NCBI GenBank assembly: GCA_029224185.1
Contig: CM055196.1
Span: 19,804,509-19,868,508, forward strand
Origin: Karalla daura
Taxonomy: Eukaryota; Chordata; Actinopteri; Chaetodontiformes; Leiognathidae
Direction: 5' to 3'
DNA length: 64,000 nucleotides
This document shows positions 10,669 to 25,681 of the stretch, piece by piece. Made by a program: the position numbers and the translations under genes. The notes below the pieces were generated by a model that saw only the letters and a list, made by a program, of their open reading frames with translations, did no database searches and was not told the DNA's origin. The first letter of the stretch is position 1, and each line of letters begins with the position of its first letter.

Positions 10669-11901
10669 AAACAATGTTGAAAGCAACACAAATGAGCCTT
10701 TGTACAGAAATGTAGCTGGAAGTGACACACAATACCAGTGTAGGTCTTGTGGCTGTCTGTGTTTTCACTGATGAAAAACACTATCTTCAGCACATAAGCT
10801 GACAAATAACAGTACATAAAACAATCTCTGATTGTGTTTGAAAGACTTCCAGCTGGTAGTTTCTCTTCTTCTACAGTTTGAAGCTTTCCCCTCTCCCATC
10901 ACCTCAGCTGACATATAAACAAAAACACCACCTTGTGGTCAAAATACGTACCATGACATACTGTAGCAAGCAATGAGCCAAACTATATGCAGACGTAACT
11001 TTGAGTTTGACTGTGTTTTACAGCCATCTGAAGAATAATACTAACATCTTCTTAGCAAATGATAAAGGACAAAGGACACAACACAGCCTGAAGATTGAAG
11101 TTGAAAGAGCTGTTGTAAGTAGTGGCCTGACGAGACTTTCCCAAAGCTCTGAACCTGCTCATGGTTCACCAAGGATGCAGTTTCATGCGAAGCTTCGTTT
11201 GCTCTACGACGCCATCCGCTGGACAAAAAGTATACGACACGCGTCGCTTTTACATTGCAGTCAAGTATTAAGTGCATGATGAGGCTTCAGACTGTGTTCT
11301 TAAATACAGCTGCTCTCTTGTTTGGCCTCTTTTGTTGTTTGAGAACTTATTTCTGTAAAATGTCCAGCCTCTCTGTCAGTAGTGAAGAGTACAATGTGTT
11401 ACTTAAAGTGTGATGCTGCCCTGTCAGCTTTCCCATGGACCATGTTGCTTTTACTTATGTTCATGGATGGTGCATAGGGCTGCAGTTGAGCTATACAGCT
11501 TTTCATTCAAACCCCAAAGGCATCGATGTCATACTTTTTGAATGTTTCTAGCCAAAGTAAACAGTCGATTTGATCAAAATTCTCCCTTAATTGTTGACCT
11601 TGTCTTGCTCAGTGAGGCCCAGGAGTGTGCAGTGTGGCTCAGAGACAGGAGTAAACAGCTCCTCTTACCAAACAACCATCACCACCATGTGTACCTATTA
11701 TGTATTGCTCTTCAAGCCTGATCCAAAACTAGAATTCAGCCAGTCATAACTAAAGTAGATGTCACTGCTTTCAGCATGTCATGGGTATGGTTGGTTGAAA
11801 GTGTATCTTGTGATGAAATTCAACTTGGCATGACGTGGCTTGACCATGAATGCACAACACGTGTGGGGGAGGGACTTCCTTGGCGCCTCGGCTCCCTGGT
11901 C

Positions 11902-12046
11902 ATCTTTGCGCAGTGGCAGTATCGTAGCCTATGAGGTTTATCCGAGGCGCGATTATTGCTAGTTGAAAACTTAACCCAATACCCCGCCTGGACGACTTGA
12001 AATACAGTCGGCTATGGCAATTTTTGATGGTCTCTAAGGAGACTGG
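11902..12046 (+). ncRNA. U4 snRNA, array copy 8
   Basis: Consensus array U4. PSE A allele, base 146 A. The downstream flank has the GAGATGTAG variant. Confidence 0.92.
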
Positions 12047-13279
12047 AAACAATGTTGAAAGCAACACAAATGAGCCTTTGTACAGAGATGTAGCTGGAAG
12101 TGACACACAATACCAGTGTAGGTCTTGTGGCTGTCTGTGTTTTCACTGATGAAAAACACTGTCATCAGCACATAAGCTGACAAATAACAGTACATAAAAC
12201 AATCTCTGATTGTGTTTGAAAGACTTCCAGCTGGTAGTTTCTCTTCTTCTACAGTTTGAAGCTTTCCCCTCTCCCATCACCTCAGCTGACATATAAACAA
12301 AAACACCACCTTGTGGTCAAAATACGTACCATCACATACTGTAGCAAGCAATGAGCCAAACTATATGCAGACGTAACTTTGAGTTTGACTGTGTTTTACA
12401 GCCATCTGAATAATAATACTAACATCTTCTTAGCAAATGATAAAGGACAAAGGACACAACACAGCCCGAAGATTGAAGTTGAAAGAGCTGTTGTAAGTAG
12501 TGGCCTGACGAGACTTTCCCAAAGCTCTGAACCTGCTCATGGTTCACCAAGGATGCAGTTTCATGCGAAGCTTCGTTTGCTCTACGACGCCATCCGCTGG
12601 ACAAAAAGTATACGACACGCGTCGCTTTTACATTGCAGTCAAGTATTAAGTGCATGATGAGGCTTCAGACTGTGTTCTTAAATACAGCTGCTCTCTTGTT
12701 TGGCCTCTTTTGTTGTTTGAGAACTTATTTCTGTAAAACGTCCAGCCTCTCTGTCAGTAGTGAAGAGTACAATGTGTTACTTAAAGTGTGATGCTGCCCT
12801 GTCAGCTTTCCCATGGACCATGTTGCTTTTACTTATGTTCATGGATGGTGCATAGGGCTGCAGTTCAGCTATACACATTTTCTTTAAAACCCGAAAGGCA
12901 TCAATGTCATACTTTTTGAATGTTTCTAGCCAAAGTAAACAGTTGATTTGATCAAAATTCTCCCTTAATTGTTGACCTTGTCTTGCTCAGTCAGGCCCAG
13001 GAGTGTGCAGTGTGGCTCAGAGACAGGAGTAAACAGCTCCTCTTACCAAACAACCATCACCACCATGTGTACCTATTATGTATTGCTCTTCAAGCCTGAT
13101 CCAAAACTAGAATTCAGCCAGTCATAACTAAAGGAGATGTCACTGCTTTCAGCATGTCATGGGTATGGTTGGTTGAAAGTGTGTCTTGTGATGAAATTCA
13201 ACTTGGCATGACGTGGCTTGACCATGAATGCACAACACGTGTGGGGGAGGGACTTCCTTGGCGCCTCGGCTCCCTGGTC

Positions 13280-13424
13280 ATCTTTGCGCAGTGGCAGTAT
13301 CGTAGCCTATGAGGTTTATCCGAGGCGCGATTATTGCTAGTTGAAAACTTAACCCAATACCCCGCCTGGACGACTTGAAATACAGTCGGCTATGGCAATT
13401 TTTGATGGTCTCTAAGGAGACTGG
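13280..13424 (+). ncRNA. U4 snRNA, array copy 9
   Basis: Consensus array U4. PSE A allele, base 146 A. Confidence 0.92.
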
Positions 13425-14657
13425 AAACAATGTTGAAAGCAACACAAATGAGCCTTTGTACAGAAATGTAGCTGGAAGTGACACACAATACCAGTGTAGG
13501 TCTTGTGGCTGTCTGTGTTTTCACTGATGAAAAACACTGTCGTCAGCACATAAGCTGACAAATAACAGTACATAAAACAATCTCTGATTGTGTTTGAAAG
13601 ACTTCCAGCTGGTAGTTTCTCTTCTTCTACAGTTTGAAGCTTTCCCCTCTCCCATCACCTCAGCTGACATATAAACAAAAACACCACCTTGTGGTCAAAA
13701 TACGTACCATGACATACTGTAGCAAGCAATGAGCCAAACTATATGCAGACGTAACTTTGAGTTTGACTGTGTTTTACAGCCATCTGAATAATAATACTAA
13801 CATCTTCTTAGCAAATGATAAAGGACAAAGGACACAACACAGCCCGAAGATTGAAGTTGAAAGAGCTGTTGTAAGTAGTGGCCTGACGAGACTTTCCCAA
13901 AGCTCTGAACCTGCTCATGGTTCACCAAGGATGCAGTTTCATGCGAAGCTTCGTTTGCTCTACGACGCCATCCGCTGGACAAAAAGTATACGACACGCGT
14001 CGCTTTTACATTGCAGTCAAGTATTAAGTGCATGATGAGGCTTCAGACTGTGTTCTTAAATACAGCTGCTCTCTTGTTTGGCCTCTTTTGTTGTTTGAGA
14101 ACTTATTTCTGTAAAATGTCCAGCCTCTCTGTCAGTAGTGAAGAGTACAATGTGTTACTTAAAGTGTGATGCTGCCCTGTCAGTTTTCCCATGGACCATG
14201 TTGCTTTTACTTATGTTCATAGATGGTGCATAGGGCTGCAGTTGAGCTATACACCTTTTCATTCAAACCCCAAAGGCATCAATGTCATACTTTTTGAATG
14301 TTTCTAGCCAAAGTAAACAGTTGATTTGATCAAAATTCTCCCTTAATTGTTGACCTTGTCTTGCTCAGTGAGGCCCAGGAGTGTGCAGTGTGGCTCAGAG
14401 ACAGGAGTAAACAGCTCCTCTTACCAAACAACCATCACCACCATGTGTACCTATTATGTATTGCTCTTCAAGCCTGATCCAAAACTAGAGTTCAGCCAGT
14501 CCTAACTAAAGGAGATGTCACTGCTTTCAGCATGTCATGGGTATGGTTGGTTGAAAGTGTATCTTGTGATGAAATTCAACTTGGCATGACGTGGCTTGAC
14601 CATGAATGCACAACACGTGTGGGGGAGGGACTTCCTTGGCGCCTCGGCTCCCTGGTC

Positions 14658-14802
14658 ATCTTTGCGCAGTGGCAGTATCGTAGCCTATGAGGTTTATCCG
14701 AGGCGCGATTATTGCTAGTTGAAAACTTAACCCAATACCCCGCCTGGACGTCTTGAAATACAGTCGGCTATGGCAATTTTTGATGGTCTCTAAGGAGACT
14801 GG
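14658..14802 (+). ncRNA. U4 snRNA, array copy 10 (A94U)
   Basis: Array U4 with one body change, A94U, which breaks the A94-U107 pair of the central hairpin and leaves a U-U mismatch. PSE A allele, base 146 A. Possibly impaired; the rest is consensus. Confidence 0.88.
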
Positions 14803-16035
14803 AAACAATGTTGAAAGCAACACAAATGAACCTTTGTACAGAGATGTAGCTGGAAGTGACACACAATACCAGTGTAGGTCTTGTGGCTGTCTGTGTTTTC
14901 ACTGATGAAAAACACTGTCATCAGCACATAAGCTGACAAATAACAGTACATAAAACAATCTCTGATTGTGTTTGAAAGACTTCCAGCTGGTAGTTTCTCT
15001 TCTTCTACAGTTTGAAGCTTTCCCCTCTCCCATCACCTCAGCTGACATATAAACAAAAACACCACCTTGTGGTCAAAATACGTACCATGACATACTGTAG
15101 CAAGCAATGAGCCAAACTATATGCAGACGTAACTTTGAGTTTGACTGTGTTTTACTGCCATCTGAATAATAATACTAACATCTTCTTAGCAAATGATAAA
15201 GGACAAAGGACACAACACAGCCCGAAGATTGAAGTTGAAAGAGCTGTTGTAAGTAGTGGCCTGACGAGACTTTCCCAAAGCTCTGAACCTGCTCATGGTT
15301 CACCAAGGATGCAGTGTCATGCGAAGCTTCGTTTGCTCTACGACGCCATCCGCTGGACAAAAAGTATACGACACGCGTCGCTTTTACATTGCAGTCAAGT
15401 ATTAAGTGCATGATGAGGCTTCAGACTGTGTTCTTAAATACAGCTGCTCTCTTGTTTGGCCTCTTTTGTTGTTTGAGAACTTATTTCTGTAAAATGTCCA
15501 GCCTCTCTGTCAGTAGTGAAGAGTACAATGTGTTACTTAAAGTGTGATGCTGCCCTGTCAGCTTTCCCATGGACCATGTTGCTTTTACTTATGTTCATGG
15601 ATGGTGCATAGGGCTGCAGTTCAGCTATACACCTTTTCATTCAAACCCCAAAGGCATCGATGTCATACTTTTTGAATGTTTCTAGCCAAAGTAAACAGTT
15701 GATTTGATCAAAATTCTCCCTTAATTGTTGACCTTGTCTTGCTCAGTCAGGCCCAGGAGTGTGCAGTGTGGCTCAGAGACAGGAGTAAACAGCTCCTCTT
15801 ACCAAACAACCATCACCACCATGTGTACCTATTATGTATTGCTCTTCAAGCCTGATCCAAAACTAGAGTTCAGCCAGTCATAACTAAAGGAGATGTCACT
15901 GCTTTCAGCATGTCATGGGTATGGTTGGTTGAAAGTGTATCTTGTGATGAAATTCAACTTGGCATGACGTGGCTTGACCATGAATGCACAACACGTGTGG
16001 GGGAGGGACTTCCTTGGCGCCTCGGCTCCCTGGTC

Positions 16036-16180
16036 ATCTTTGCGCAGTGGCAGTATCGTAGCCTATGAGGTTTATCCGAGGCGCGATTATTGCTAGTTGA
16101 AAACTTAACCCAATACCCCGCCTGGACGACTTGAAATACAGTCGGCTATGGCAATTTTTGATGGTCTCTAAGGAGACTGG
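16036..16180 (+). ncRNA. U4 snRNA, array copy 11
   Basis: Consensus array U4. PSE A allele, base 146 T. First unit of a 4-unit block repeated from copy 15. Confidence 0.92.
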
Positions 16181-17413
16181 TAACAATGTTGAAAGCAACA
16201 CAAATGAGCCTTTGTACAGAAATGTAGCTGGAAGTGACACACAATACCAGTGTAGGTCTTGTGGCTGTCTGTGTTTTCACTGATGAAAAACACTATCATC
16301 AGCACATAAGCTGACAAATAACAGTACATAAAACAATCTCTGATTGTGTTTGAAAGACTTCCAGCTGGTAGTTTCTCTTCTTCTACAGTTTGAAGCTTTC
16401 CCCTCTCCCATCACCTCAGCTGACATATAAACAAAAACACCACCTTGTGGTCAAAATACGTACCATGACATACTGTAGCAAGCAATGAGCCAAACTATAT
16501 GCAGACGTAACTTTGAGTTTGACTGTGTTTTACAGCCATCTGAAGAATAATACTAACATCTTCTTAGCAAATGATAAAGGACAAAGGACACAACACAGCC
16601 CGAAGATTGAAGTTGAAAGAGCTGTTGTAAGTAGTGGCCTGACGAGACTTTCCCAAAGCTCTGAACCTGCTCATGGTTCACCAAGGATGCAGTTTCATGC
16701 GAAGCTTCGTTTGCTCTACGACGCCATCCGCTGGACAAAAAGTATACGACACGCGTCGCTTTTACATTGCAGTCAAGTATTAAGTGCATGATGAGGCTTC
16801 AGACTGTGTTCTTAAATACAGCTGCTCTCTTGTTTGGCCTCTTTTGTTGTTTGAGAACTTATTTCTGTAAAATGTCCAGCCTCTCTGTCAGTAGTGAAGA
16901 GTACAATGTGTTACTTAAAGTGTGATGCTGCCCTGTCAGTTTTCCCATGGACCATGTTGCTTTTACTTATGTTCATGGATGGTGCATAGGGCTGCAGTTG
17001 AGCTATACAGCTTTTCATTCAAACCCCAAAGGCATCGATGTCATACTTTTTGAATGTTTCTAGCCAAAGTAAACAGTCGATTTGATCAAAATTCTCCCTT
17101 AATTGTTGACCTTGTCTTGCTCAGTGAGGCCCAGGAGTGTGCAGTGTGGCTCAGAGACAGGAGTAAACAGCTCCTCTTACCAAACAACCATCACCACCAT
17201 GTGTACCTATTATGTATTGCTCTTCAAGCCTGATCCAAAACTAGAGTTCAGCCAGTCATAACTAAAGGAGATGTCACTGCTTTCAGCATGTCATGGGTAT
17301 GGTTGGTTGAAAGTGTATCTTGTGATGAAATTCAACTTGGCATGACGTGGCTTGACCATGAATGCACAACACGTGTGGGGGAGGGACTTCCTTGGCGCCT
17401 CGGCTCCCTGGTC

Positions 17414-17558
17414 ATCTTTGCGCAGTGGCAGTATCGTAGCCTATGAGGTTTATCCGAGGCGCGATTATTGCTAGTTGAAAACTTAACCCAATACCCCGCC
17501 TGGACGACTTGAAATACAGTCGGCTATGGCAATTTTTGATGGTCTCTAAGGAGACTGG
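17414..17558 (+). ncRNA. U4 snRNA, array copy 12
   Basis: Consensus array U4. PSE A allele, base 146 T. The spacer after it carries TTTCTCATGG, GAGGCTCAGG and CCTGTTATG, shared with copies 16 and 21. Confidence 0.92.
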
Positions 17559-18791
17559 TAACAATGTTGAAAGCAACACAAATGAGCCTTTGTACAGAAA
17601 TGTAGCTGGAAGTGACACACAATACCAGTGTAGGTCTTGTGGCTGTCTGTGTTTTCACTGATGAAAAACACTATCATCAGCACATAAGCTGACAAATAAC
17701 AGTACATAAAACAATCTCTGATTGTGTTTGAAAGACTTCCAGCTGGTAGTTTCTCTTCTTCTACAGTTTGAAGCTTTCCCCTCTCCCATCACCTCAGCTG
17801 ACATATAAACAAAAACACCACCTTGTGGTCAAAATACGTACCATGACATACTGTAGCAAGCAATGAGCCAAACTATATGCAGACGTAACTTTGAGTTTGA
17901 CTGTGTTTTACAGCCATCTGAAGAATAATACTAACATCTTCTTAGCAAATGATAAAGGACAAAGGACACAACACAGCCCGAAGATTGAAGTTGAAAGAGC
18001 TGTTGTAAGTAGTGGCCTGACGAGACTTTCCCAAAGCTCTGAACCTGCTCATGGTTCACCAAGGATGCAGTTTCATGCGAAGCTTCGTTTGCTCTACGAC
18101 GCCATCCGCTGGACAAAAAGTATACGACACGCGTCGCTTTTACATTGCAGTCAAGTATTACGTGCATGATGAGGCTTCAGACTGTGTTCTTAAATACAGC
18201 TGCTCTCTTGTTTGGCCTCTTTTGTTGTTTGAGAACTTATTTCTGTAAAACGTCCAGCCTCTCTGTCAGTAGTGAAGAGTACAATGTGTTACTTAAAGTG
18301 TGATGCTGCCCTGTCAGCTTTCTCATGGACCATGTTGCTTTTACTTATGTTCATGGATGGTGCATAGGGCTGCAGTTCAGCTATACACCTTTTCATTAAA
18401 ACCCGAAAGGCATCAATGTCATACTTTTTGAATGTTTCTAGCCAAAGTAAACAGTTGATTTGATCAAAATTCTCCCTTAATTGTTGACCTTGTCTTGCTC
18501 AGTGAGGCTCAGGAGTGTGCAGTGTGGCTCAGAGACAGGAGTAAACAGCTCCTCTTACCAAACAACCATCACCACCATGTGTACCTGTTATGTATTGCTC
18601 TTCAAGCCTGATCCAAAACTAGAATTCAGCCAGTCATAACTAAAGGAGATGTCACTGCTTTCAGCATGTCATGGGTATGGTTGGTTGAAAGTGTGTCTTG
18701 TGATGAAATTCAACTTGGCATGACGTGGCTTGACCATGAATGCACAACACGTGTGGGGGAGGGACTTCCTTGGCGCCTCGGCTCCCTGGTC

Positions 18792-18936
18792 ATCTTTGCG
18801 CAGTGGCAGTATCGTAGCCTATGAGGTTTATCCGAGGCGCGATTATTGCTAGTTGAAAACTTAACCCAATACCCCGCCTGGACGACTTGAAATACAGTCG
18901 GCTATGGCAATTTTTGATGGTCTCTAAGGAGACTGG
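18792..18936 (+). ncRNA. U4 snRNA, array copy 13
   Basis: Consensus array U4. PSE A allele, base 146 A. Confidence 0.92.
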
Positions 18937-20169
18937 AAACAATGTTGAAAGCAACACAAATGAGCCTTTGTACAGAAATGTAGCTGGAAGTGACACACAA
19001 TACCAGTGTAGGTCTTGTGGCTGTCTGTGTTTTCACTGATGAAAAACACTGTCGTCAGCACATAAGCTGACAAATAACAGTACATAAAACAATCTCTGAT
19101 TGTGTTTGAAAGACTTCCAGCTGGTAGTTTCTCTTCTTCTACAGTTTGAAGCTTTCCCCTCTCCCATCACCTCAGCTGACATATAAACAAAAACACCACC
19201 TTGTGGTCAAAATACGTACCATGACATACTGTAGCAAGCAATGAGCCAAACTATATGCAGACGTAACTTTGAGTTTGACTGTGTTTTACAGCCATCTGAA
19301 TAATAATACTAACATCTTCTTAGCAAATGATAAAGGACAAAGGACACAACACAGCCCGAAGATTGAAGTTGAAAGAGCTGTTGTAAGTAGTGGCCTGACG
19401 AGACTTTCCCAAAGCTCTGAACCTGCTCATGGTTCACCAAGGATGCAGTTTCATGCGAAGCTTCGTTTGCTCTACGACGCCATCCGCTGGACAAAAAGTA
19501 TACGACACGCGTCGCTTTTACATTGCAGTCAAGTATTAAGTGCATGATGAGGCTTCAGACTGTGTTCTTAAATACAGCTGCTCTCTTGTTTGGCCTCTTT
19601 TGTTGTTTGAGAACTTATTTCTGTAAAATGTCCAGCCTCTCTGTCAGTAGTGAAGAGTACAATGTGTTACTTAAAGTGTGATGCTGCCCTGTCAGTTTTC
19701 CCATGGACCATGTTGCTTTTACTTATGTTCATAGATGGTGCATAGGGCTGCAGTTGAGCTATACACCTTTTCATTCAAACCCCAAAGGCATCAATGTCAT
19801 ACTTTTTGAATGTTTCTAGCCAAAGTAAACAGTTGATTTGATCAAAATTCTCCCTTAATTGTTGACCTTGTCTTGCTCAGTGAGGCCCAGGAGTGTGCAG
19901 TGTGGCTCAGAGACAGGAGTAAACAGCTCCTCTTACCAAACAACCATCACCACCATGTGTACCTATTATGTATTGCTCTTCAAGCCTGATCCAAAACTAG
20001 AGTTCAGCCAGTCCTAACTAAAGGAGATGTCACTGCTTTCAGCATGTCATGGGTATGGTTGGTTGAAAGTGTATCTTGTGATGAAATTCAACTTGGCATG
20101 ACGTGGCTTGACCATGAATGCGCAACACGTGTGGGGGAGGGACTTCCTTGGCGCCTCGGCTCCCTGGTC

Positions 20170-20314
20170 ATCTTTGCGCAGTGGCAGTATCGTAGCCTAT
20201 GAGGTTTATCCGAGGCGCGATTATTGCTAGTTGAAAACTTAACCCAATACCCCGCCTGGACGACTTGAAATACAGTCGGCTATGGCAATTTTTGATGGTC
20301 TCTAAGGAGACTGG
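20170..20314 (+). ncRNA. U4 snRNA, array copy 14
   Basis: Consensus array U4. PSE G allele, base 146 A. GAGATGTAG downstream variant. Confidence 0.92.
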
Positions 20315-21547
20315 AAACAATGTTGAAAGCAACACAAATGAACCTTTGTACAGAGATGTAGCTGGAAGTGACACACAATACCAGTGTAGGTCTTGTGGCT
20401 GTCTGTGTTTTCACTGATGAAAAACACTGTCATCAGCACATAAGCTGACAAATAACAGTACATAAAACAATCTCTGATTGTGTTTGAAAGACTTCCAGCT
20501 GGTAGTTTCTCTTCTTCTACAGTTTGAAGCTTTCCCCTCTCCCATCACCTCAGCTGACATATAAACAAAAACACCACCTTGTGGTCAAAATACGTACCAT
20601 GACATACTGTAGCAAGCAATGAGCCAAACTATATGCAGACGTAACTTTGAGTTTGACTGTGTTTTACAGCCATCTGAATAATAATACTAACATCTTCTTA
20701 GCAAATGATAAAGGACAAAGGACACAACACAGCCCGAAGATTGAAGTTGAAAGAGCTGTTGTAAGTAGTGGCCTGACGAGACTTTCCCAAAGCTCTGAAC
20801 CTGCTCATGGTTCACCAAGGATGCAGTTTCATGCGAAGCTTCGTTTGCTCTACGACGCCATCCGCTGGACAAAAAGTATACGACACGCGTCGCTTTTACA
20901 TTGCAGTCAAGTATTAAGTGCATGATGAGGCTTCAGACTGTGTTCTTAAATACAGCTGCTCTCTTGTTTGGCCTCTTTTGTTGTTTGAGAACTTATTTCT
21001 GTAAAACGTCCAGCCTCTCTGTCAGTAGTGAAGAGTACAATGTGTTACTTAAAGTGTGATGCTGCCCTGTCAGCTTTCCCATGGACCATGTTGCTTTTAC
21101 TTATGTTCATGGATGGTGCATAGGGCTGCAGTTCAGCTATACACCTTTTCATTCAAACCCCAAAGGCATCGATGTCATACTTTTTGAATGTTTCTAGCCA
21201 AAGTAAACAGTTGATTTGATCAAAATTCTCCCTTAATTGTTGACCTTGTCTTGCTCAGTCAGGCCCAGGAGTGTGCAGTGTGGCTCAGAGACAGGAGTAA
21301 ACAGCTCCTCTTACCAAACAACCATCACCACCATGTGTACCTATTATGTATTGCTCTTCAAGCCTGATCCAAAACTAGAGTTCAGCCAGTCATAACTAAA
21401 GGAGATGTCACTGCTTTCAGCATGTCATGGGTATGGTTGGTTGAAAGTGTATCTTGTGATGAAATTCAACTTGGCATGACGTGGCTTGACCATGAATGCA
21501 CAACACGTGTGGGGGAGGGACTTCCTTGGCGCCTCGGCTCCCTGGTC

Positions 21548-21692
21548 ATCTTTGCGCAGTGGCAGTATCGTAGCCTATGAGGTTTATCCGAGGCGCGATT
21601 ATTGCTAGTTGAAAACTTAACCCAATACCCCGCCTGGACGACTTGAAATACAGTCGGCTATGGCAATTTTTGATGGTCTCTAAGGAGACTGG
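21548..21692 (+). ncRNA. U4 snRNA, array copy 15
   Basis: Consensus array U4. PSE A allele, base 146 T. Counterpart of copy 11, 5,512 bp away. Confidence 0.92.
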
Positions 21693-22925
21693 TAACAATG
21701 TTGAAAGCAACACAAATGAGCCTTTGTACAGAAATGTAGCTGGAAGTGACACACAATACCAGTGTAGGTCTTGTGGCTGTCTGTGTTTTCACTGATGAAA
21801 AACACTATCATCAGCACATAAGCTGACAAATAACAGTACATAAAACAATCTCTGATTGTGTTTGAAAGACTTCCAGCTGGTAGTTTCTCTTCTTCTACAG
21901 TTTGAAGCTTTCCCCTCTCCCATCACCTCAGCTGACATATAAACAAAAACACCACCTTGTGGTCAAAATACGTACCATGACATACTGTAGCAAGCAATGA
22001 GCCAAACTATATGCAGACGTAACTTTGAGTTTGACTGTGTTTTACAGCCATCTGAAGAATAATACTAACATCTTCTTAGCAAATGATAAAGGACAAAGGA
22101 CACAACACAGCCCGAAGATTGAAGTTGAAAGAGCTGTTGTAAGTAGTGGCCTGACGAGACTTTCCCAAAGCTCTGAACCTGCTCATGGTTCACCAAGGAT
22201 GCAGTTTCATGCGAAGCTTCGTTTGCTCTACGACGCCATCCGCTGGACAAAAAGTATACGACACGCGTCGCTTTTACATTGCAGTCAAGTATTAAGTGCA
22301 TGATGAGGCTTCAGACTGTGTTCTTAAATACAGCTGCTCTCTTGTTTGGCCTCTTTTGTTGTTTGAGAACTTATTTCTGTAAAATGTCCAGCCTCTCTGT
22401 CAGTAGTGAAGAGTACAATGTGTTACTTAAAGTGTGATGCTGCCCTGTCAGTTTTCCCATGGACCATGTTGCTTTTACTTATGTTCATGGATGGTGCATA
22501 GGGCTGCAGTTGAGCTATACAGCTTTTCATTCAAACCCCAAAGGCATCGATGTCATACTTTTTGAATGTTTCTAGCCAAAGTAAACAGTCGATTTGATCA
22601 AAATTCTCCCTTAATTGTTGACCTTGTCTTGCTCAGTGAGGCCCAGGAGTGTGCAGTGTGGCTCAGAGACAGGAGTAAACAGCTCCTCTTACCAAACAAC
22701 CATCACCACCATGTGTACCTATTATGTATTGCTCTTCAAGCCTGATCCAAAACTAGAGTTCAGCCAGTCATAACTAAAGGAGATGTCACTGCTTTCAGCA
22801 TGTCATGGGTATGGTTGGTTGAAAGTGTATCTTGTGATGAAATTCAACTTGGCATGACGTGGCTTGACCATGAATGCACAACACGTGTGGGGGAGGGACT
22901 TCCTTGGCGCCTCGGCTCCCTGGTC

Positions 22926-23070
22926 ATCTTTGCGCAGTGGCAGTATCGTAGCCTATGAGGTTTATCCGAGGCGCGATTATTGCTAGTTGAAAACTTAACC
23001 CAATACCCCGCCTGGACGACTTGAAATACAGTCGGCTATGGCAATTTTTGATGGTCTCTAAGGAGACTGG
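22926..23070 (+). ncRNA. U4 snRNA, array copy 16
   Basis: Consensus array U4. PSE A allele, base 146 T. Counterpart of copy 12. Confidence 0.92.
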
Positions 23071-24303
23071 TAACAATGTTGAAAGCAACACAAATGAGCC
23101 TTTGTACAGAAATGTAGCTGGAAGTGACACACAATACCAGTGTAGGTCTTGTGGCTGTCTGTGTTTTCACTGATGAAAAACACTATCATCAGCACATAAG
23201 CTGACAAATAACAGTACATAAAACAATCTCTGATTGTGTTTGAAAGACTTCCAGCTGGTAGTTTCTCTTCTTCTACAGTTTGAAGCTTTCCCCTCTCCCA
23301 TCACCTCAGCTGACATATAAACAAAAACACCACCTTGTGGTCAAAATACGTACCATGACATACTGTAGCAAGCAATGAGCCAAACTATATGCAGACGTAA
23401 CTTTGAGTTTGACTGTGTTTTACAGCCATCTGAAGAATAATACTAACATCTTCTTAGCAAATGATAAAGGACAAAGGACACAACACAGCCCGAAGATTGA
23501 AGTTGAAAGAGCTGTTGTAAGTAGTGGCCTGACGAGACTTTCCCAAAGCTCTGAACCTGCTCATGGTTCACCAAGGATGCAGTTTCATGCGAAGCTTCGT
23601 TTGCTCTACGACGCCATCCGCTGGACAAAAAGTATACGACACGCGTCGCTTTTACATTGCAGTCAAGTATTACGTGCATGATGAGGCTTCAGACTGTGTT
23701 CTTAAATACAGCTGCTCTCTTGTTTGGCCTCTTTTGTTGTTTGAGAACTTATTTCTGTAAAACGTCCAGCCTCTCTGTCAGTAGTGAAGAGTACAATGTG
23801 TTACTTAAAGTGTGATGCTGCCCTGTCAGCTTTCTCATGGACCATGTTGCTTTTACTTATGTTCATGGATGGTGCATAGGGCTGCAGTTCAGCTATACAC
23901 CTTTTCATTAAAACCCGAAAGGCATCGATGTCATACTTTTTGAATGTTTCTAGCCAAAGTAAACAGTTGATTTGATCAAAATTCTCCCTTAATTGTTGAC
24001 CTTGTCTTGCTCAGTGAGGCTCAGGAGTGTGCAGTGTGGCTCAGAGACAGGAGTAAACAGCTCCTCTTACCAAACAACCATCACCACCATGTGTACCTGT
24101 TATGTATTGCTCTTCAAGCCTGATCCAAAACTAGAATTCAGCCAGTCATAACTAAAGGAGATGTCACTGCTTTCAGCATGTCATGGGTATGGTTGGTTGA
24201 AAGTGTGTCTTGTGATGAAATTCAACTTGGCATGACGTGGCTTGACCATGAATGCACAACACGTGTGGGGGAGGGACTTCCTTGGCGCCTCGGCTCCCTG
24301 GTC

Positions 24304-24448
24304 ATCTTTGCGCAGTGGCAGTATCGTAGCCTATGAGGTTTATCCGAGGCGCGATTATTGCTAGTTGAAAACTTAACCCAATACCCCGCCTGGACGACTT
24401 GAAATACAGTCGGCTATGGCAATTTTTGATGGTCTCTAAGGAGACTGG
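24304..24448 (+). ncRNA. U4 snRNA, array copy 17
   Basis: Consensus array U4. PSE A allele, base 146 A. Counterpart of copy 13. Confidence 0.92.
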
Positions 24449-25681
24449 AAACAATGTTGAAAGCAACACAAATGAGCCTTTGTACAGAAATGTAGCTGGA
24501 AGTGACACACAATACCAGTGTAGGTCTTGTGGCTGTCTGTGTTTTCACTGATGAAAAACACTGTCGTCAGCACATAAGCTGACAAATAACAGTACATAAA
24601 ACAATCTCTGATTGTGTTTGAAAGACTTCCAGCTGGTAGTTTCTCTTCTTCTACAGTTTGAAGCTTTCCCCTCTCCCATCACCTCAGCTGACATATAAAC
24701 AAAAACACCACCTTGTGGTCAAAATACGTACCATGACATACTGTAGCAAGCAATGAGCCAAACTATATGCAGACGTAACTTTGAGTTTGACTGTGTTTTA
24801 CAGCCATCTGAATAATAATACTAACATCTTCTTAGCAAATGATAAAGGACAAAGGACACAACACAGCCCGAAGATTGAAGTTGAAAGAGCTGTTGTAAGT
24901 AGTGGCCTGACGAGACTTTCCCAAAGCTCTGAACCTGCTCATGGTTCACCAAGGATGCAGTTTCATGCGAAGCTTCGTTTGCTCTACGACGCCATCCGCT
25001 GGACAAAAAGTATACGACACGCGTCGCTTTTACATTGCAGTCAAGTATTAAGTGCATGATGAGGCTTCAGACTGTGTTCTTAAATACAGCTGCTCTCTTG
25101 TTTGGCCTCTTTTGTTGTTTGAGAACTTATTTCTGTAAAATGTCCAGCCTCTCTGTCAGTAGTGAAGAGTACAATGTGTTACTTAAAGTGTGATGCTGCC
25201 CTGTCAGTTTTCCCATGGACCATGTTGCTTTTACTTATGTTCATAGATGGTGCATAGGGCTGCAGTTGAGCTATACACCTTTTCATTAAAACCCGAAAGG
25301 CATCAATGTCATACTTTTTGAATGTTTCTAGCCAAAGTAAACAGTTGATTTGATCAAAATTCTCCCTTAATTGTTGACCTTGTCTTGCTCAGTGAGGCCC
25401 AGGAGTGTGCAGTGTGGCTCAGAGACAGGAGTAAACAGCTCCTCTTACCAAACAACCATCACCACCATGTGTACCTATTATGTATTGCTCTTCAAGCCTG
25501 ATCCAAAACTAGAGTTCAGCCAGTCATAACTAAAGGAGATGTCACTGCTTTCAGCATGTCATGGGTATGGTTGGTTGAAAGTGTATCTTGTGATGAAATT
25601 CAACTTGGCATGACGTGGCTTGACCATGAATGCACAACACGTGTGGGGGAGGGACTTCCTTGGCGCCTCGGCTCCCTGGTC